DNA of 64,000 nucleotides from Cinnamomum chago (lineage: Eukaryota > Streptophyta > Magnoliopsida > Laurales > Lauraceae): assembly GCA_038049695.1 (NCBI GenBank), contig CP142452.1, positions 72,483,501 through 72,547,500 on the forward strand, written 5' to 3'. This document shows, in pieces, positions 36,411-51,400 of the stretch. Positions within the stretch are counted from its first letter, which is position 1; every line of letters starts with the position of its first letter. The notes under the pieces were generated by a model, which searched no databases, had not been told where the DNA came from, and saw only the letters and a list, made by a program, of their open reading frames with translations. The position numbers and the translations under genes were made by a program.

Positions 36411-39400
36411 CTACGCCCCACCAGCTGTATCCATGTCTGTAACCCCATCAGCTATCACCTTGAACGAAATGCGGATTTTCTTTTGGCACGACGTTGTTAT
36501 CCCATTTGCTCTAGTCATGCCATTGGCGTGGATGATACCATATGAGAGTTTATCCATAAGATCATAAAGAGGCTTCTGCAGATTTGATCGTGTCATTTCT
36601 TCAAGTACTGGAGGTGCTTGCATGTAGAGATTTTCTCCTCGATATGTGACACTCGGCTTTGATAGAAGTAGCTTTGGGTGTTCTCCAATGAGTTCAATAA
36701 ACTGTTCACAGAAAAACCGAGCAAATCAAACTAAAGAAATCATGTGCTACAATCGGATGAACTGCTCACAGAAGAACCAAAGAGAAAATCAAACTAAAGA
36801 AATCATGCACTACAATCAGATAGACTGTCTAACTTACAATCACACTCGATACTAATTTCCACCACATAACATGTGTAACATGCACAAGATATCTTTAGGG
36901 AAGGAATTAAAGGTCTTATGCCACAGTACATGTATAGTTTGATGCACCAACAATTTCAAGTGGCAGAGGCCATAAATGGTGAACACATTTATGCATGCCT
37001 TTCATGCAAAGAATTCAGACAAAATCACCTGCCCTTTTTTACTCTTTTTTTGGTAAAGGTGGGCATCTTTCCAAGAACATGATAGAAGGTCCCCATCGCC
37101 AGTTAATGAACTCATTTTGTCATCCCAACAAATTACTGGAAAAGAAAAGCAAGGATCAAATCAAAGAATAGAGGAGATTACCAGATGCTCAGTGACAAAA
37201 TCAACTGTCTCATGCCAGTTAATGATATTAGATAATCACATTCTGTGAACTACAACTGTACCATAACTTGGGTGACATGGAAGTAAGCACAATGTGCCTT
37301 CTAACAATTCACACGTAACATTTATGATATACTAAAATATGTCAATGATTTTCTTCATATGATTGTATCAGTCTTATTTGCCATATGTGGATAGAAAAAA
37401 AAAAGGGGAGGGGGGGATGGAATATGAATAAATACTTTTTATTTTTTATTTATAAATAAAATTAAAAACTCTAAAATTCACGTCATGGTTCACAATACAA
37501 TTCGATTCATCCCCTCAAACAACTTGCACTACCATCTAATTTTTCAGAAAAATGTGTTCACCCATTGGGTAGTCCAATGAGCATGGAAGTCAGCTCTCTC
37601 ATGGTTTGAGTGCAACTGGGCCCTTACAAGTAATTTATGTGATTTATTAGGGGCATGGAAAATGGCAGTCAGCCCATCTGGGGGCAGAATCACATGAAAA
37701 GGTTGCCATTTAGCTATTTTTTTGGGCCATATGGAAGGACCATGTGTGTATGTCCATCTTTTCTGGCCTCTTCGGTTGCTATCCCTCAGTTTCATGGTAT
37801 ATCCAAAGCACCTGTAATGTGAGTTCGAATGACGTCATCTTCTCTACTTCGTCATCCCATATTAGCATGCCAAATGGTCTCCTCTATTAGGTACTATTCA
37901 CCGAATGAATGAAATACAAATTTGAGTACCTATGACAATTTCAATTCATTATAAATAAATAAAAACACAAAAATCTTAAAATTTTCAATTCATACAACTT
38001 TTTTTTTAGATTATTCTTCACCATTTTTCATATTTTTTGAGTGTTTTTAGGCCTAGGGTGTGAAATCAGTCTGACTCAACCAAGTGGACTTGAACTGAGG
38101 GAGCGCCCTCAAAATCATGGTCAACCCAAAAAAGATCTGAACCAACGTAGCATCACAATTCACTGCTTGTTGCAGCAATTTTTTTCCTAAAAAAAATTGA
38201 AAAATGTCCAAAAAAACTCTGAACATTAAAAACATGCTAGAAAACAATTTTTTTACCAGTACACACACTAACACATCATCATCAAACCCTTCTCCTGACT
38301 ATGTTGGTGTCGGCTACATGAATTCTATTTCTCCATTGACCATTCCAGTCTATCCTAAACTAAAATCCCCAGATAGATTGCAATTCTTCATACATATCCT
38401 TCCTACTTCTGTCTACCTCCTCTCGGTGGGCCATCAACCTTCAACCTACCTCTTCTTTGTGGGCCATCAACCTGCGTTGAAAAACTTTTCCTCAATGGCG
38501 CAATTGTTGCGTTTGACATGTCCAAAACCATTACAAGCGAGTTTTTCTTAATTTATCACCTATTTATGCTACCCCTAAATACATTTGAAGGTGTTCATTT
38601 CTGATTCTATCTTAACCTAGCTCATTTCTTAATTTATTACATATTGATTGATCAACATTTTGCTCCATAGGTCATAGCTGGTCTAATTTTTGTCCTGTAA
38701 AATTTTTTCTTCAATCTATAGACCAAAATATCGGTCCCCCCAAGTCATAACATCCTATATTGATGTTCAAAATCTTTAACTGCTAAATATGTTATACTTA
38801 AGTATTTAATATTTTGCCCCATCCTTATAATTTATAAACCCATGAATGTAGTCCATATCTGAAATCCAAATCACTAAAAATAATTTTATATTAGAGCTTT
38901 GTGAAAATTCACTCCAATCAAAGTTGGGCTCGCCATCAAATTAACCAAGCCACATGGTTGGAATCGTTGACCTAATAAAAACAACATTTCAAAATCTAGC
39001 CTTTTACAAGAAACCAGGTTCATCAAATGCTTCCACATTAGATATCATTAATTGGATGGTAAAAGAATTAAAAAAAAATGTGCTTATTGCCCATTTAATG
39101 ACTTTAAATGGACAGTTGGTAAAAACTAATTTTACTCCAATTGGACTCGACCCACTACTGGTTTGCCTACTATGATACACTTGAATATTTCTTAATACTT
39201 GATTCACATGTTATAAGTGATCAATATGATAATGGATCCAACTCGTATTGGAGTAAATTTTGTTAAGGCCTCATTCAAGAAGGGAGCATTTATTTTCTAT
39301 GGTTTAGTTTTTATAAGTAGACCTTCCTAGAAGGTTGCCAATTTCAACAAGTTGGATCCTCAATTGAATTTCTTTAAAGATTTTACTCACATGTTTACAA

Positions 39401-42400
39401 GTTTGATCAATGTGACAGTGAGCAAATTCTTATTATAATAAAGATTGGTCAGGGCCCATTACATAGGGGGACATCTTTCAGTGGTTTAGAAATTCTTAAG
39501 TGAGCCTACTAAGGACTAAAATTATTTTTTTTTAAATCAAGTGGGGCCCACCTATTAAAATATAAACCATTCAATATAAATGTTTGCCTCATACATGGGC
39601 GCCGCCCCCCCCCCCCCGCCCCCCCAACACACACAATGGTGCTACCAAAGGGGGCGGTGGTGGCTGGTAGTTGGGTTTGAGGTGAGGTTAGTTTAGGTAT
39701 TATGCGGTGTGCAAAGAAAAATGGTGGGTGCATTTAGAAGCTCTCTTTGATCAATTTTACAGCAAGCCCATCTCCTAGTAGAGTAAAATTTGGCCAGGGC
39801 CCAAACAAAAGTGGGACATTTAGTTTAACAGTTCAGATTTTCAACAGGTGGGCCCAACAATGGAGCTCATGAATTTCTAGTATATCCAAGTGTCACACCG
39901 TATGCAATGGAAAAGAAACCCTAAAACGACTTCAACCTTTTCGTTGCAATAAAAAGACAAAACGAAAATGAGGGAATGGATTGAAGGCAGGGAAAAAACT
40001 GGAGACGGAAAAGGAGAGGTGACAGAAGTAGGGGGAAGGATAATAGGAGAAGAAGATGCAGTGGTGATGCAGGACAAGCCCATGGTCCCCCATGGGTCGA
40101 CCCTCCAACGAGCCCAACCCAATTATCATGTCCAGGCCTTTGGGCCCAACCCATTTATTTTATTTTATTTAGGCCTTTAATTATGATGTTTTAATCTTGG
40201 CCATCAGTGTGTTTGGATGGTCCAGATTAGTCTTAGGGTTACTTATTTTCCTAAATAATGATGTGTAAAGCCTCTTTGGCTTAAAAAAAAAAAAAAAAAA
40301 GATGGATTGATGATTAATGAAAATGAGCTTTCCTCGAGTTCTCCTCCAAGAAATCCCTAACGCCTCTTGGATTGGAGTTTGGTGAGAGCCCAATTTCCGA
40401 GTCTCTTGAGCCCTACCCGCTCATCTGATGTAATGCCTCCAAATTGGAGTTTGATGAGAGCCCAAGAAAAGGTATCATCTTCTCTTTCTCTATAACTTCT
40501 CCTACGAGCAATCTTCTTAACCCTAAATCTCCATTTAAGATCCTATTCATCAGATCTGCGACCCTTGTCGCTGGATCTCAACCCAAGTTTTTTTTCCTTT
40601 TTTTTTTTTTTTTCTTTAGTCCATCTCACCCAACCCTTGCCCAAATAATCACAAGGAATACAAGAAATACGAATTCTGCACAATTGGGCATTCCCTAAGC
40701 ATTTTGGGAGTTCTATCTTCCATTGGGATCCTACCCATTTATCCATATCTTTTCTATCTTCATTGCCCTCCCGTATCTCTACCTCCGCTATCCACACCAA
40801 TTCGTATCGGAGACGAAGATTGATCCAAACCCTGGATTTGATTCTCGGCATTCATTCAACACTATATCATCAAAATCCATGCCAACATCTCCACCCCATC
40901 GGATCCATCTAGTGCCCATCGCCGTCACAAGCCCCTTTCAGCCGAACCACATGTACCCTATATCCCAGAACCCTAATATGAAATCCTCAATTCTGCAAAC
41001 CTCTAACCCTAATCCAAGCCCCAACATTTTTCCCAAAATTCCCGAAACCCAACTTTGAACCAAAATCATCCCTTCAAACCCTAAGAAACCAAAACCCCAT
41101 CATAGATCCTACCAACTGGGCCCCATCCAAACAAAGTCACCCATTCCCAAAAAAAAAATCCAGCAAAGCTCAGACAACACCCAGATCTTAGGCCCATTTT
41201 GATCCAATTGGATAGTTAGCACTTGATTTGCTAATATTGAAGTCATATGGATTCCAATCGTTGACTCGTCTTCAACTGCAAATTCCTGGACATTTGATCT
41301 CCACATAAGGTCAATTCATTTCTTTTACATCCAAGTCAATATAAAGTTGGACCACATTGAAAATTTCAATAAAATTCAAAGAGTACAGTACAGGCGTAAG
41401 TATAGAAATTGGTATCGTGAAAACATAGTCTATTTTTTGCAATTCTTGAGCTTGCAACAAAGAGAACTGACAGTTGATGAATATTATGATAAATTTTCAT
41501 GGCTTCGAAAAGTATGTCGATTAGTTGAAGATGATACGCATTATTGCCTCAACTTTCTAAATTTTCATGGCTGCGAAAAGTATGTCGATTAGTTGAAGAT
41601 GATACGCATTATTGCCTCAACTTTCTCAGAGGTTTGAGACCAAGCATATTGGAAAACATGAGAGGTTGCATGACCCTGTATGAAGCACATAGAGAAGCAA
41701 TTCGTGTTGAACGCAAGCTTAATCAGTACTACATAGAAATGTCTAAGCCTCTAGCAAGAGAATCTCAACAATCCACAAGAACACATATTGTGGAGACTGT
41801 TACAAATGAGATCAATACTGATGTTGAGAAGCCATTCATGTTTCCCCCTAAGTTGATGCCCAAGTTGTTGCTGCTTCCTTCGATCAACTTGGCAAACAAA
41901 TACAAGACTTGTTTGCACAACTGATTACTTTACAGGAGCAACAGGCAATCACTACACCCATTGAGAAAATTGAGAGGTCTTGACAAGATGATATGGGAGA
42001 TCACCATGATACCAATATGAACACTGTGGTACTAGAGCAACATCCAGAAACTTCCATCAATACAGTTGTCTCCGAAATTTCTTCTTTCGACAGTGTTTAT
42101 CAACAAGTGCAAGCAACTCAAGAAGGAGACCAGCACATTGAAGAATTGGAAGTAGTATGCAAGCCAACTGAACTTCCGATAGAAGAATCTATAGCGAGTA
42201 CTCTTTCAAAACAGCCAGCTAAAGCATCAGAAGAGCAAGCTATTGATCAAGAGGTTGCGAATGAAAATCAAATGATTGAAGTTCCCACATATTGATTTCG
42301 TCTTCGGAGATCGATCATTAATGCATGGAGATTGTGTGCAGCCAGTTGAAATTCAGAAGTTGATGCATCAAATGTTTAGCTCTCACTCAAAAGCAAGTCC

Positions 42401-45400
42401 CCGATTTAAGGAACAATGGATTCCCCAATTGAAAGTATCGATTCCAGCCTCAAAGTCATGCCAAGAAGTTGAAGACCAAGAAGCACATCAAGGATTTGTA
42501 CGCTTGATATTTGATCCTGGAGGACTTCTATAAATAACTTAAACATCAAAGAGGCTTTACACATCATTATATAAGAAAATAAATAACCCTAAGACTAATT
42601 TGGACCATCCAAACACACTGATGGCCAAGATTAAAACATCCTAATAAGCAACCTAAAACATAATTAAAAGCCTAAATAAAATAAAATAAATGGGCTGGGC
42701 CCAAAGGCCTGGACATGATAATTGGGTTAGGCTCGTTGGAGGGTCGACCCATGGGAGACCATGGGCTTGTCCTGCATCAAGTGGTTGTACCAAGAGGAGA
42801 AAAGAAGCCCAATCTCTCTCTCTTTCAAACATGCTACATATGTCTTTCCCTCTCTTTTCTTTTTCTCACTACAACATACATTAGGTCAATAGGATCTCCC
42901 TCCCTTCCTCCATCTATTTTATTTGGCCTCAAGGCCTATTTTTTTATAACGGGAAAATTTTATTTATAAAAAAGAAACAAATGAAAAAGGAACAACCAAA
43001 CAAACAAAAAAACAAGAAATCAAAACAAAACACAATAACTTAAACATCAAATGAAATATGTAACCAAAGAACTCCTTCCCTTGCTAGATCATCCACCATA
43101 TCATTAGCTTCACACAAAATGTGATTAAAAGAGGATCCTAATTGCGACGAAATATCTTGCACCTCCTCCACCTAATATGCCAACCTCCAAGGAAAAGGAG
43201 ATTTTCGTGAACCCCACTAGATAGCGAAGAATGAGTCGCCTTCAATAATTGCGTTGTAACCTTCAAACTTACGAAACTCACGACAACCAAACAATAAAGC
43301 ATAAGCTTCAGTCCCATTAGAATCCAACGAGCTCTATGGACTAAAAAAATTTTAACAACACTCCCGAATGAATCCCGAATAACACCTCCCAAATTGATTT
43401 GCTTGATATAACTTCCATCAAAATTTAACTTGAGAAACCCAGCTAGAGGAGGAATCCATCTGATTCTATGCGATGGTATCCCCCTACTAAATTGGCCGCC
43501 AAGATCTATTTAAATCCTCCAAAGCCACTCCTTCAAATTCTACCTTCTTACTTGCCCATTCCGAGATATTCCAAATAATCGATTGAACAATAGATTTGCT
43601 CTTATTTATGAAGATTCTATTGTTCCTCTCCAACCGTAGTTTCCAAAGACCAGCATAAAGAGCAAAACGCCACAACATACGACCACGAGCTGAAGATCCA
43701 CTGTATTTCCACTGTAGAAACAACTCCATAACATTAACAGGCATAACCCAACTCATACCAAACATAGTAATAATGAAGACCACACTTTATGCGTAAAAGT
43801 ACAATGAATCAAAAGATGGTTAGCCATTTCCTCAACACTTAAAACACAAACGACACCCATTAACAACAATGCAATTTTTCCTTCTCAACTGATCCAAAGT
43901 AAGAATCTTTTGCAAACTCCTCAGCCAACTAAAAACCAAAATTCTTAGAGGAACATAAGGATCCCAAAACTGCCTCCAATCAACCATCCTTACATCAGCA
44001 CCTAACAAGGCATTATAGAAGGATCTTACTGAAAATTGTCCCTTGGTAACAGGCTTCCATATTCTTTCGTACTGTCTCCCCACTGAAAGAAAAATCCCCT
44101 CTAGCACAGAAAGCAATCTTACAAAATCAATGACTTCATGATCATACAAATTTCGATGGAATAGAAAATCCCATACAATAGAACCACCCACTGTTTGAAG
44201 ATTTTTGGCTATAACAGCATGTTTCCTCCTATTCAGGGCGTAAAGAAGAGGAAACTGACACTTTATATTAGACTGCCCACACCATTCACCATGCCAAAAA
44301 AGAATCTGCAGCCCCATCATGAACCCAATGCATAATCCACTAATCAAAATCATTCTTAATAGAAAAAATAGACTTCCAAAAACCCAGAGTTCTGGATCGA
44401 AACAGACCACCCATCCCTTGCAATCTTGTACTCATCAATAAGGATTGGGTTCAACAACCCTCGAGATGAATCGCCCACCCTCCATAAACCCTTCCCAAGG
44501 AACGCATTATTCATCTTATCAATGGCACAAATACCCAAGCTGTCTTGAGCTATAGGTTTACAAACAAGCTCCCATCTAACTAAATGATACTTCCGTCATT
44601 CAATAGAATCATTCCACAGAAAATCACATTGGTATTTCTTTATACGTCGCACCACACTTTTAGGACATTTGAAGGATAAAAAAAATTAAATGGGAATACT
44701 TGATAGAATCGACTTGATATTGGTAACACGACCACCCAAAGAAAAATCTCTCCCCTTCCAAGAATAGGGATTTTTTATCAAACCTTTCCACAACTGGATC
44801 CCATAAACTTTTCTTCGGTAAACCCAAACACCAAGGCAGGCCCAAGTATTGAAGCCGACCAACTTTACAACCAAAAACATTTGCCAATTTTTTAACATTA
44901 TATTCCTCCATACAAATACTGATCAGCTCACATTTCCCAAAATTAATCTTCAGGCCTGACAGCATCATAAACCATCTCAAGATATTTTTCAAGCAATTAA
45001 CCTGATCCAAATAAGCATAAAAATATATATAATAATAATTGTATCATCAGCAAACCGTAAATGAGTTACCTAATATGCAGCATTATCTATAGAGAAACCA
45101 GAGATCATCCTTGATTGATCAGCTCTCCACTAAAGCAGTAAGAGCCACCGCTACGATGACGGACAGAATAGGAGATAGGGGATCACCTTGGCGCAGCCCC
45201 GTAAAAATTTTTGAAAAGCCCTTCGGAGACCCATTTACTAAAATCGAAAAGTAAGCTGAAGAAACACAACTATTTATCCATCCTCGCCATTTCTTACCAA
45301 ACCCATCCAAGTCCCCATATATTGTAAAATCCCCAATCTACCATATCATAAGCCTTTTCAAAGCCCAGCTTACAAACCAACCCAGCACGATGTTACCTCT

Positions 45401-48400
45401 ACCTTGAATCAATACACTCATGGGTAATAAGCACGCTGTCAAGAATCTGACAACCATCAACAAATGCCCCTTGGAAATTTGAAATAACACTGGCAAAAAC
45501 TTTCCATAACGTTTGCTAGATAATTGTACAAGCTTCCAATCAAACTAATAGGACAAAAGTCCTTCAACATAAAAGCACCTTCTTTCTTAGGAATCAAAGC
45601 TATAAATGAGGCACCCAACTCTTTTGTTACTACACCGTTCTCATGATTCTCATTAAAAAATAAAAAAACCTAGCAATTTGGCCTATTACCAATAGATTTA
45701 TCAATTAATACCGATATTCTGCCAATATAAATACATGACCAACGATTTTTTGTGATACAAGCCATGGCCGATACCTCTTGGGGATATCGTTGCGGTATGG
45801 TATGGACCAATATGTGCCAGAATCTGCCAAAATTTTAAACAAGGGGTATAAGGCCCCTTGAGTTTTGTTGATTTGGTGGAAGAGGTCTTGGACCTAGAAA
45901 GAGAGTTGCGCACCTCCTTTCATGTAAAGTGAAGTGCAAATGACTTAATAGATCTCCTGGGCAAGGAGTAAGTCATTAGAGTTTTATTTTTGCTCAAAAT
46001 ACATCTTATGTTACTTAACTTGTTTCCAGTGCGGACAGCAGAGGTAGAGATGCGGGAGGGCGATGAAATAGAAAAGATAGGGAAGATGATACATTTTCTT
46101 AGAGATGGACCAATGGGAAAACCTGGAGTTGAAATCTAACGACAAGGGTCACATATCTGATAATGAGGTGCTTAAATGGATATTTAGGGTTAGTGCAGGA
46201 AGGCTGCTCATAGGAAAAGAAATAGATAAAGAGAAGAGGATACCTTTGATTGGGCTCTCACCAACTCCAATGCGGAGGCATTACGTCAGATAAGTAAGGT
46301 AGGGCTCAAGAGACTCAAAACTTGGGCTCTCACCAAACTCAAATTCATAAGGTATTAGGGATTTCTTGGAGGAAAACTCGAAGAAAACCCATTTTCATTA
46401 ATCATCAATCATTCATTACCTAGCGAAAAAGGCTTTACATCTTATATCTGAAAATAAATAACCCTAAGACTAATCTGGACCATCCAAACAAACTGATGGT
46501 CAGGATTAAAACATCCTAATAAGCAACCTTAAATATAATTAAACGCCTAAATAACATAAAATAAATGGGCTGGGCCCAAAGGCTTGGACAGGATATTTGG
46601 GTTCAGCCCGTTGGAGGGTCGACCCATGGGTACCATGGGCTTGTCCTGCATCAAGTTCTCCACTTCTTGGAGAAAACTCGACATCGAGTTTTATAAAAGT
46701 CCTCCAGGATCAAATATCAAGCACACAAATCCTCAATGTGCTTCTTGGTCTTTAACCTCTTGGCACGACTTGGAGGCTGGAAACAATACTTTCAACTTCA
46801 TGTTTGTCTTCCACAAAGATGTAGAATGGGGAATCCATTGCTTCTGAAACCAGGAACTTGCTTTTGAGTGAGATCTAACCATTTGATGCATCAACTATTG
46901 GATTTCAATTGGGTGCACACAATCTCCATGCATTAATGATCTATCTCCAAAGACGAAATCAATATGTGGAGCTTCAATCACTTGATTTTCATTCGCAACC
47001 TCTTGATCAATAGCTTGCTCTTATGATGCTCTAACTGGCTGTTTTGGAAGTGTACTTGCTATAGACTCTTCTATCAGAAGCTCAGTTGGCTTGCATACTA
47101 CTTCCAAATCTTCAATGTGCCGGTCTCCTTGAGTTACTCACACTTGCTGATAAACATTGACCAAAGAAGAAATTTCGGAGACAACTGTATTGATGGAAGT
47201 TTCTGGATGTTGTTCTTGTACCTCAATGTTCATATTGTCATCATGGTGATCTCCCATATCATCTTGACAAGACCTCTCAATTTTCTCAACGGGTGTAGTG
47301 ATTGCCTCAGGTTGCTCCTGTAAAGCAATCATTTGTACAAACAAGTCTTGTATTTGTTTGGCAAGTTGATCGAAGGTAGCAGCAACAGCTTGGGCATCAA
47401 CTTGGGAGGAAACATGAAATGGCTTCTCAACATCAGTATCGATCTCATTTGCAACATTCTCCACAATGTGTTCTTGTGGATTGTTGAGATTCTCTTGTTC
47501 GCTTAGAAATTTCTACGCAGTACTAATTAAGCTTGCGTTCAACATGAATTGCTTCTCTACGTGCTTCATACAGGGTCATGCAACCTCTCATTTTTTCCAA
47601 TATGCTTGGTCTCAAACCTCTGAGAAAGCTGAGGCAATAATGTGTATCATCTTCAACTAATTGATATACTTTTCGCAGCCATGAAAATTTATCATAATAT
47701 TCATCAACTGTCAGTTCTCCTTGTTGCAAACTCAAGAATTGCAGAAAATAGACTATGTTTTCACGATACCAATTTCCATACTTAGGCATGTACTGTACTC
47801 TTTTGAATTTTATTGAAAATTTCAATGCGGTCCAACTTCGTATTGACTTGAAGGCTCAAATAAAAATTAAAAAAAAAATCTTTTGAACTAACCTTTGTGT
47901 TAGATCTGATTTTCAGAAATTTGCATTTGAAAACAGATCAACGATTGGAGTCCGGATGGCTTCAAATTTTAACTGTCCGATTTGATCAAAACAGGCCTTG
48001 ATTGGAAGATGATGTCATCGATGATGGTTGTTCTCAAGAAGATTTGTGGGTTATACGTGTTTGAACAAAGGGGCTCGGGGTTCTCTGATTTGGGGCTGTA
48101 AGGATTTCTAGTTGTAATCTGAAATGGAATCACATGATTAGGGTTTTGAAGAGGGTACAGCTAGGGTTTGGATCTTGCTCAGAAGAAGTGGTTTGGGGTC
48201 TGTATGTAGCCTGATCACAGGGAAAGGACTTGGTGGTGGGCTGAATGGGTTGACGGTCTTGGAGGCTAGGGTTTAGGGTTGGGTACAGGATCGTGATGAA
48301 GGCTCTCTATTGATGAAGAGCTCTGACGATAATGATGAGTAGAATGGAATCATCGAAAAGGGTAAGGATTTCGATTCCAAGTGGATCGATCTTCGACTCT

Positions 48401-51400
48401 GTTGCCAATTGGTGCGGACAGCAGAGGTAGAGATGCAGGAGGGCGATGAAATAGAAAAGATAGCAAAGATGATACCTTCTCTAAGAGATGGACTAATGGG
48501 AAAACTTGGGGTTGAGATCTAACAACAAGGGTCGCATATCTAATGATTAGGTTCTTAAATAGATATTTAGAATTAGTGCAGGAAGGCTGCTCGTAGGAAA
48601 AGAAATAGAGAAAGAGAAGAGGATACCTTTGATTAGGCTCTCACCAAACTCCAATCCGGAGGCGTTACGTCAGATGAGCAAGGTAGGGCTCAAGAAACTC
48701 AAAACTTTGGGCTCTCACCAAACTCCAATCCAGGAGGCATTAGGGATTTCTTGGTAGAAAACACGAAGAAAACTCATTTTCATTAATCATCAATCATTCA
48801 TTACCCAGCCAAAGAGGCTTTACATCATTATATGGGAAAATAAATAACCCTAAGACTAATCTGGACCATCCAAACACACTGATGGCCAGGATTAAAACAT
48901 CCTAATAAGCAGCCTAAAATATAATTAAATGCCTAAATAACATAATAAATGGGCTGGGCCCAAAGACTTGGACAGGATATTTAGGTTGGGCCCGTTGGAG
49001 GGTCGACCCATGGGCGACCATGGGCTTGTCTTGCATTAGTTTCCTTCTTGTTTTGTTTGAATTTGGTGGGCTTTGACCCTTAATAGCTCTTCAGTATATG
49101 TCTCCTATGTTGTTTAGCTATTTTAAAGAACAACTCACCCCTCATGAGCACATTAGGTCACGTTATTGTGAGCTCACTTCCTTATGGGGCCCACCTGAGG
49201 ATGGGACCAAAGTGGATCAAAAGATCTCTCCCCCACATACCTGAGTATGGTGACGAAGGCTCGTATAATCATACTAGCCACCTGATTAACAACCCACAAT
49301 TTTTCACATTTTTAATGAGTGCACAGTCGATCCAATAGTGCAATTGATTCAGGTGGGTGCCAAACCCGGGATCAGTGACTATCGGGGGGTCCCTATTTTA
49401 TGGTCCACCCAGATGGATCATAAGGGGGGCCCACTAGGTGTTTGCACACTGTGAGCAACCAATAAGGTGACCTCATGTCCTAGAGGATGATTTTTCAAAA
49501 ATAATTACCTAATAGTACATGTTATACTAGTTATTACTACGTAAGGTTTGATTTTTAAAATTTTAACATAGAATACTTCGTACACCAGGAGCTATGTAAA
49601 ATGACAAAACTATCCTGAAGTCCTGATCTCACAACTTGTATACCTTTGCACTCTTAGAAACCATAAGCCTTCTAAAGAAACAAGCAGATCTTTGTCTCCA
49701 CTTATATAAAACAAGCAGTTCATACTTTAAACATATGATTCAATCTCAAATTCTTAATGTTAAAAGTGTTTATGATTCAATCTCAAATTCTCAATGATAA
49801 AAGTGTTTGACATGTGATGAGGGTGAAAGTTACTCCAACCACATAGCATACAAGGGGGTCACTCATCCACATGGGACACCACCTATGATACTCGAATACG
49901 GCATTTCACCTACGATACCTGTACCGATACAATCCAATACCGATCCGGGTACGGGATACGGCAAGCTACAGTTGGGATGCGGTGTGAAATTTGAGGATAT
50001 AGATTTCTCACATTTTATGGGGAAAAAAACTCTTAACCTTTTTCCCCCCTTCATGTGACCAAGAGAAAGAAAGAGAAGAAATGGGTCTTGTCCTTATAAA
50101 AAGGGGGGTTGCAAGGGGAAGGAGGGGAAGAAGAAGAAACGAAACTACCTAGCGTTGCCATCGTCGTCACATCTATCGCCGCCGCTTGTCATTGCCAGCT
50201 ACTCACCACTCACGTCCGCCGCTGCCACTTGCCTTGCTCCTCTCCATTTCCTCTCCTCTTTTTCTCCTCCTTTCTTCCTTTCTTTGCTTTTTTTCCCCTT
50301 TTCATTCAACTTCGAAAGGAGAGAGACTCTTGGTTAAAGAGGGCTTCAATTTTCGAAAAGAGAGAGGGACTCTCTCGGGAATATGGGGGCTATTAAAGGA
50401 GCAGGGTGAGATTGCCTCTGGGCTGGCCATGGGCTTGATTTTATTAAATGGGCTGGCCCCTAAGCCTGGGGCAGGTTTCATAAAATTAGAATACGGCCTA
50501 AGGCAAATTTTATAAATGGGCAGGGCTTAGGGCAAGCTTTATTTTATAAGATTTTCTAACTATGTTTTTTTTTTTCTATTTATTATTTTTCATAAATATA
50601 ATTCCGAAATGTACCCATATCCGTTCCTAACATTTTGAAGTTGGAATGTCAAATCCCTATTCCTCATGTCCATATCCGCACTTGTGTTCGTACCTGGGCA
50701 TCATAAGACTCCACACAATCTCCAGATGAATATTTCTAGAGATCCACTCTCCATGCCAAAACCTCCCGTGCTAAGATGGGAGCTGGTAGCTATGCTCTCC
50801 ACCGCCTCATCTCCAACATTTATTTTAACAGTAAAAAAATGCACTTGCTGCCTCTTTGCTTCCCTCGTGAGACCTTTTTCACATAGCACTACGCTCGAAT
50901 GTGTGAGGAAATCATTTTTGTTACCATTTCGTCCCAATGAGACAATATCACTTCCAATCCATCATCAAACCAACTGCACTCCAATTGCTTTATAGATTGC
51001 CAGCCTGAAACCTCGCCATATCCCTCATTTCTTCCATCATAAGCTTGTCTTCTCAATACCCTCGCCATACCTTTGGGTTCTGAGGAAGAGAAGAATTTTG
51101 AGGCTTAGGGTTTGGGTGGCAAAAATGAATCCAAGACACGACATGGCAACCGAAATAATAGTTGTCATTTTACATAGTTGAGTTATATGAAGCATTCTAC
51201 ATTAAGTTTTAAATATCAAACACTATGCAATGATTATTTATAACACATTATTAGGTGAAACACCTGAAACCTCGCCATATCCCTCATTTCTTCCATCATA
51301 AGCTTGTCTTCTCAATACCCTCACCATACCTTTGGGTTCTGAGGAAGAGAAGAATTTTGAGGCTTAGGGTTTGGGTGGCAAAAATGAATCCAAGACACGA

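Noticed and set aside
41347-42300. The gag-like frames as a host gene
   Set aside because: A second copy lies inside a clear LTR pair at 46030-49035, so the region belongs to an LTR element.
40068-42776. Reading the inverted ends as terminal inverted repeats of a DNA transposon
   Set aside because: The ends match the LTRs of copy B (46030-49035), which are direct repeats next to a primer-binding site, so these are LTR sequences.
50109-50515. Three overlapping frames in a TATA-less, pyrimidine-rich region
   Set aside because: Ser/Phe/Leu-rich translation of a CT-rich tract, in an ECR1 intron; no domain or conserved motif.
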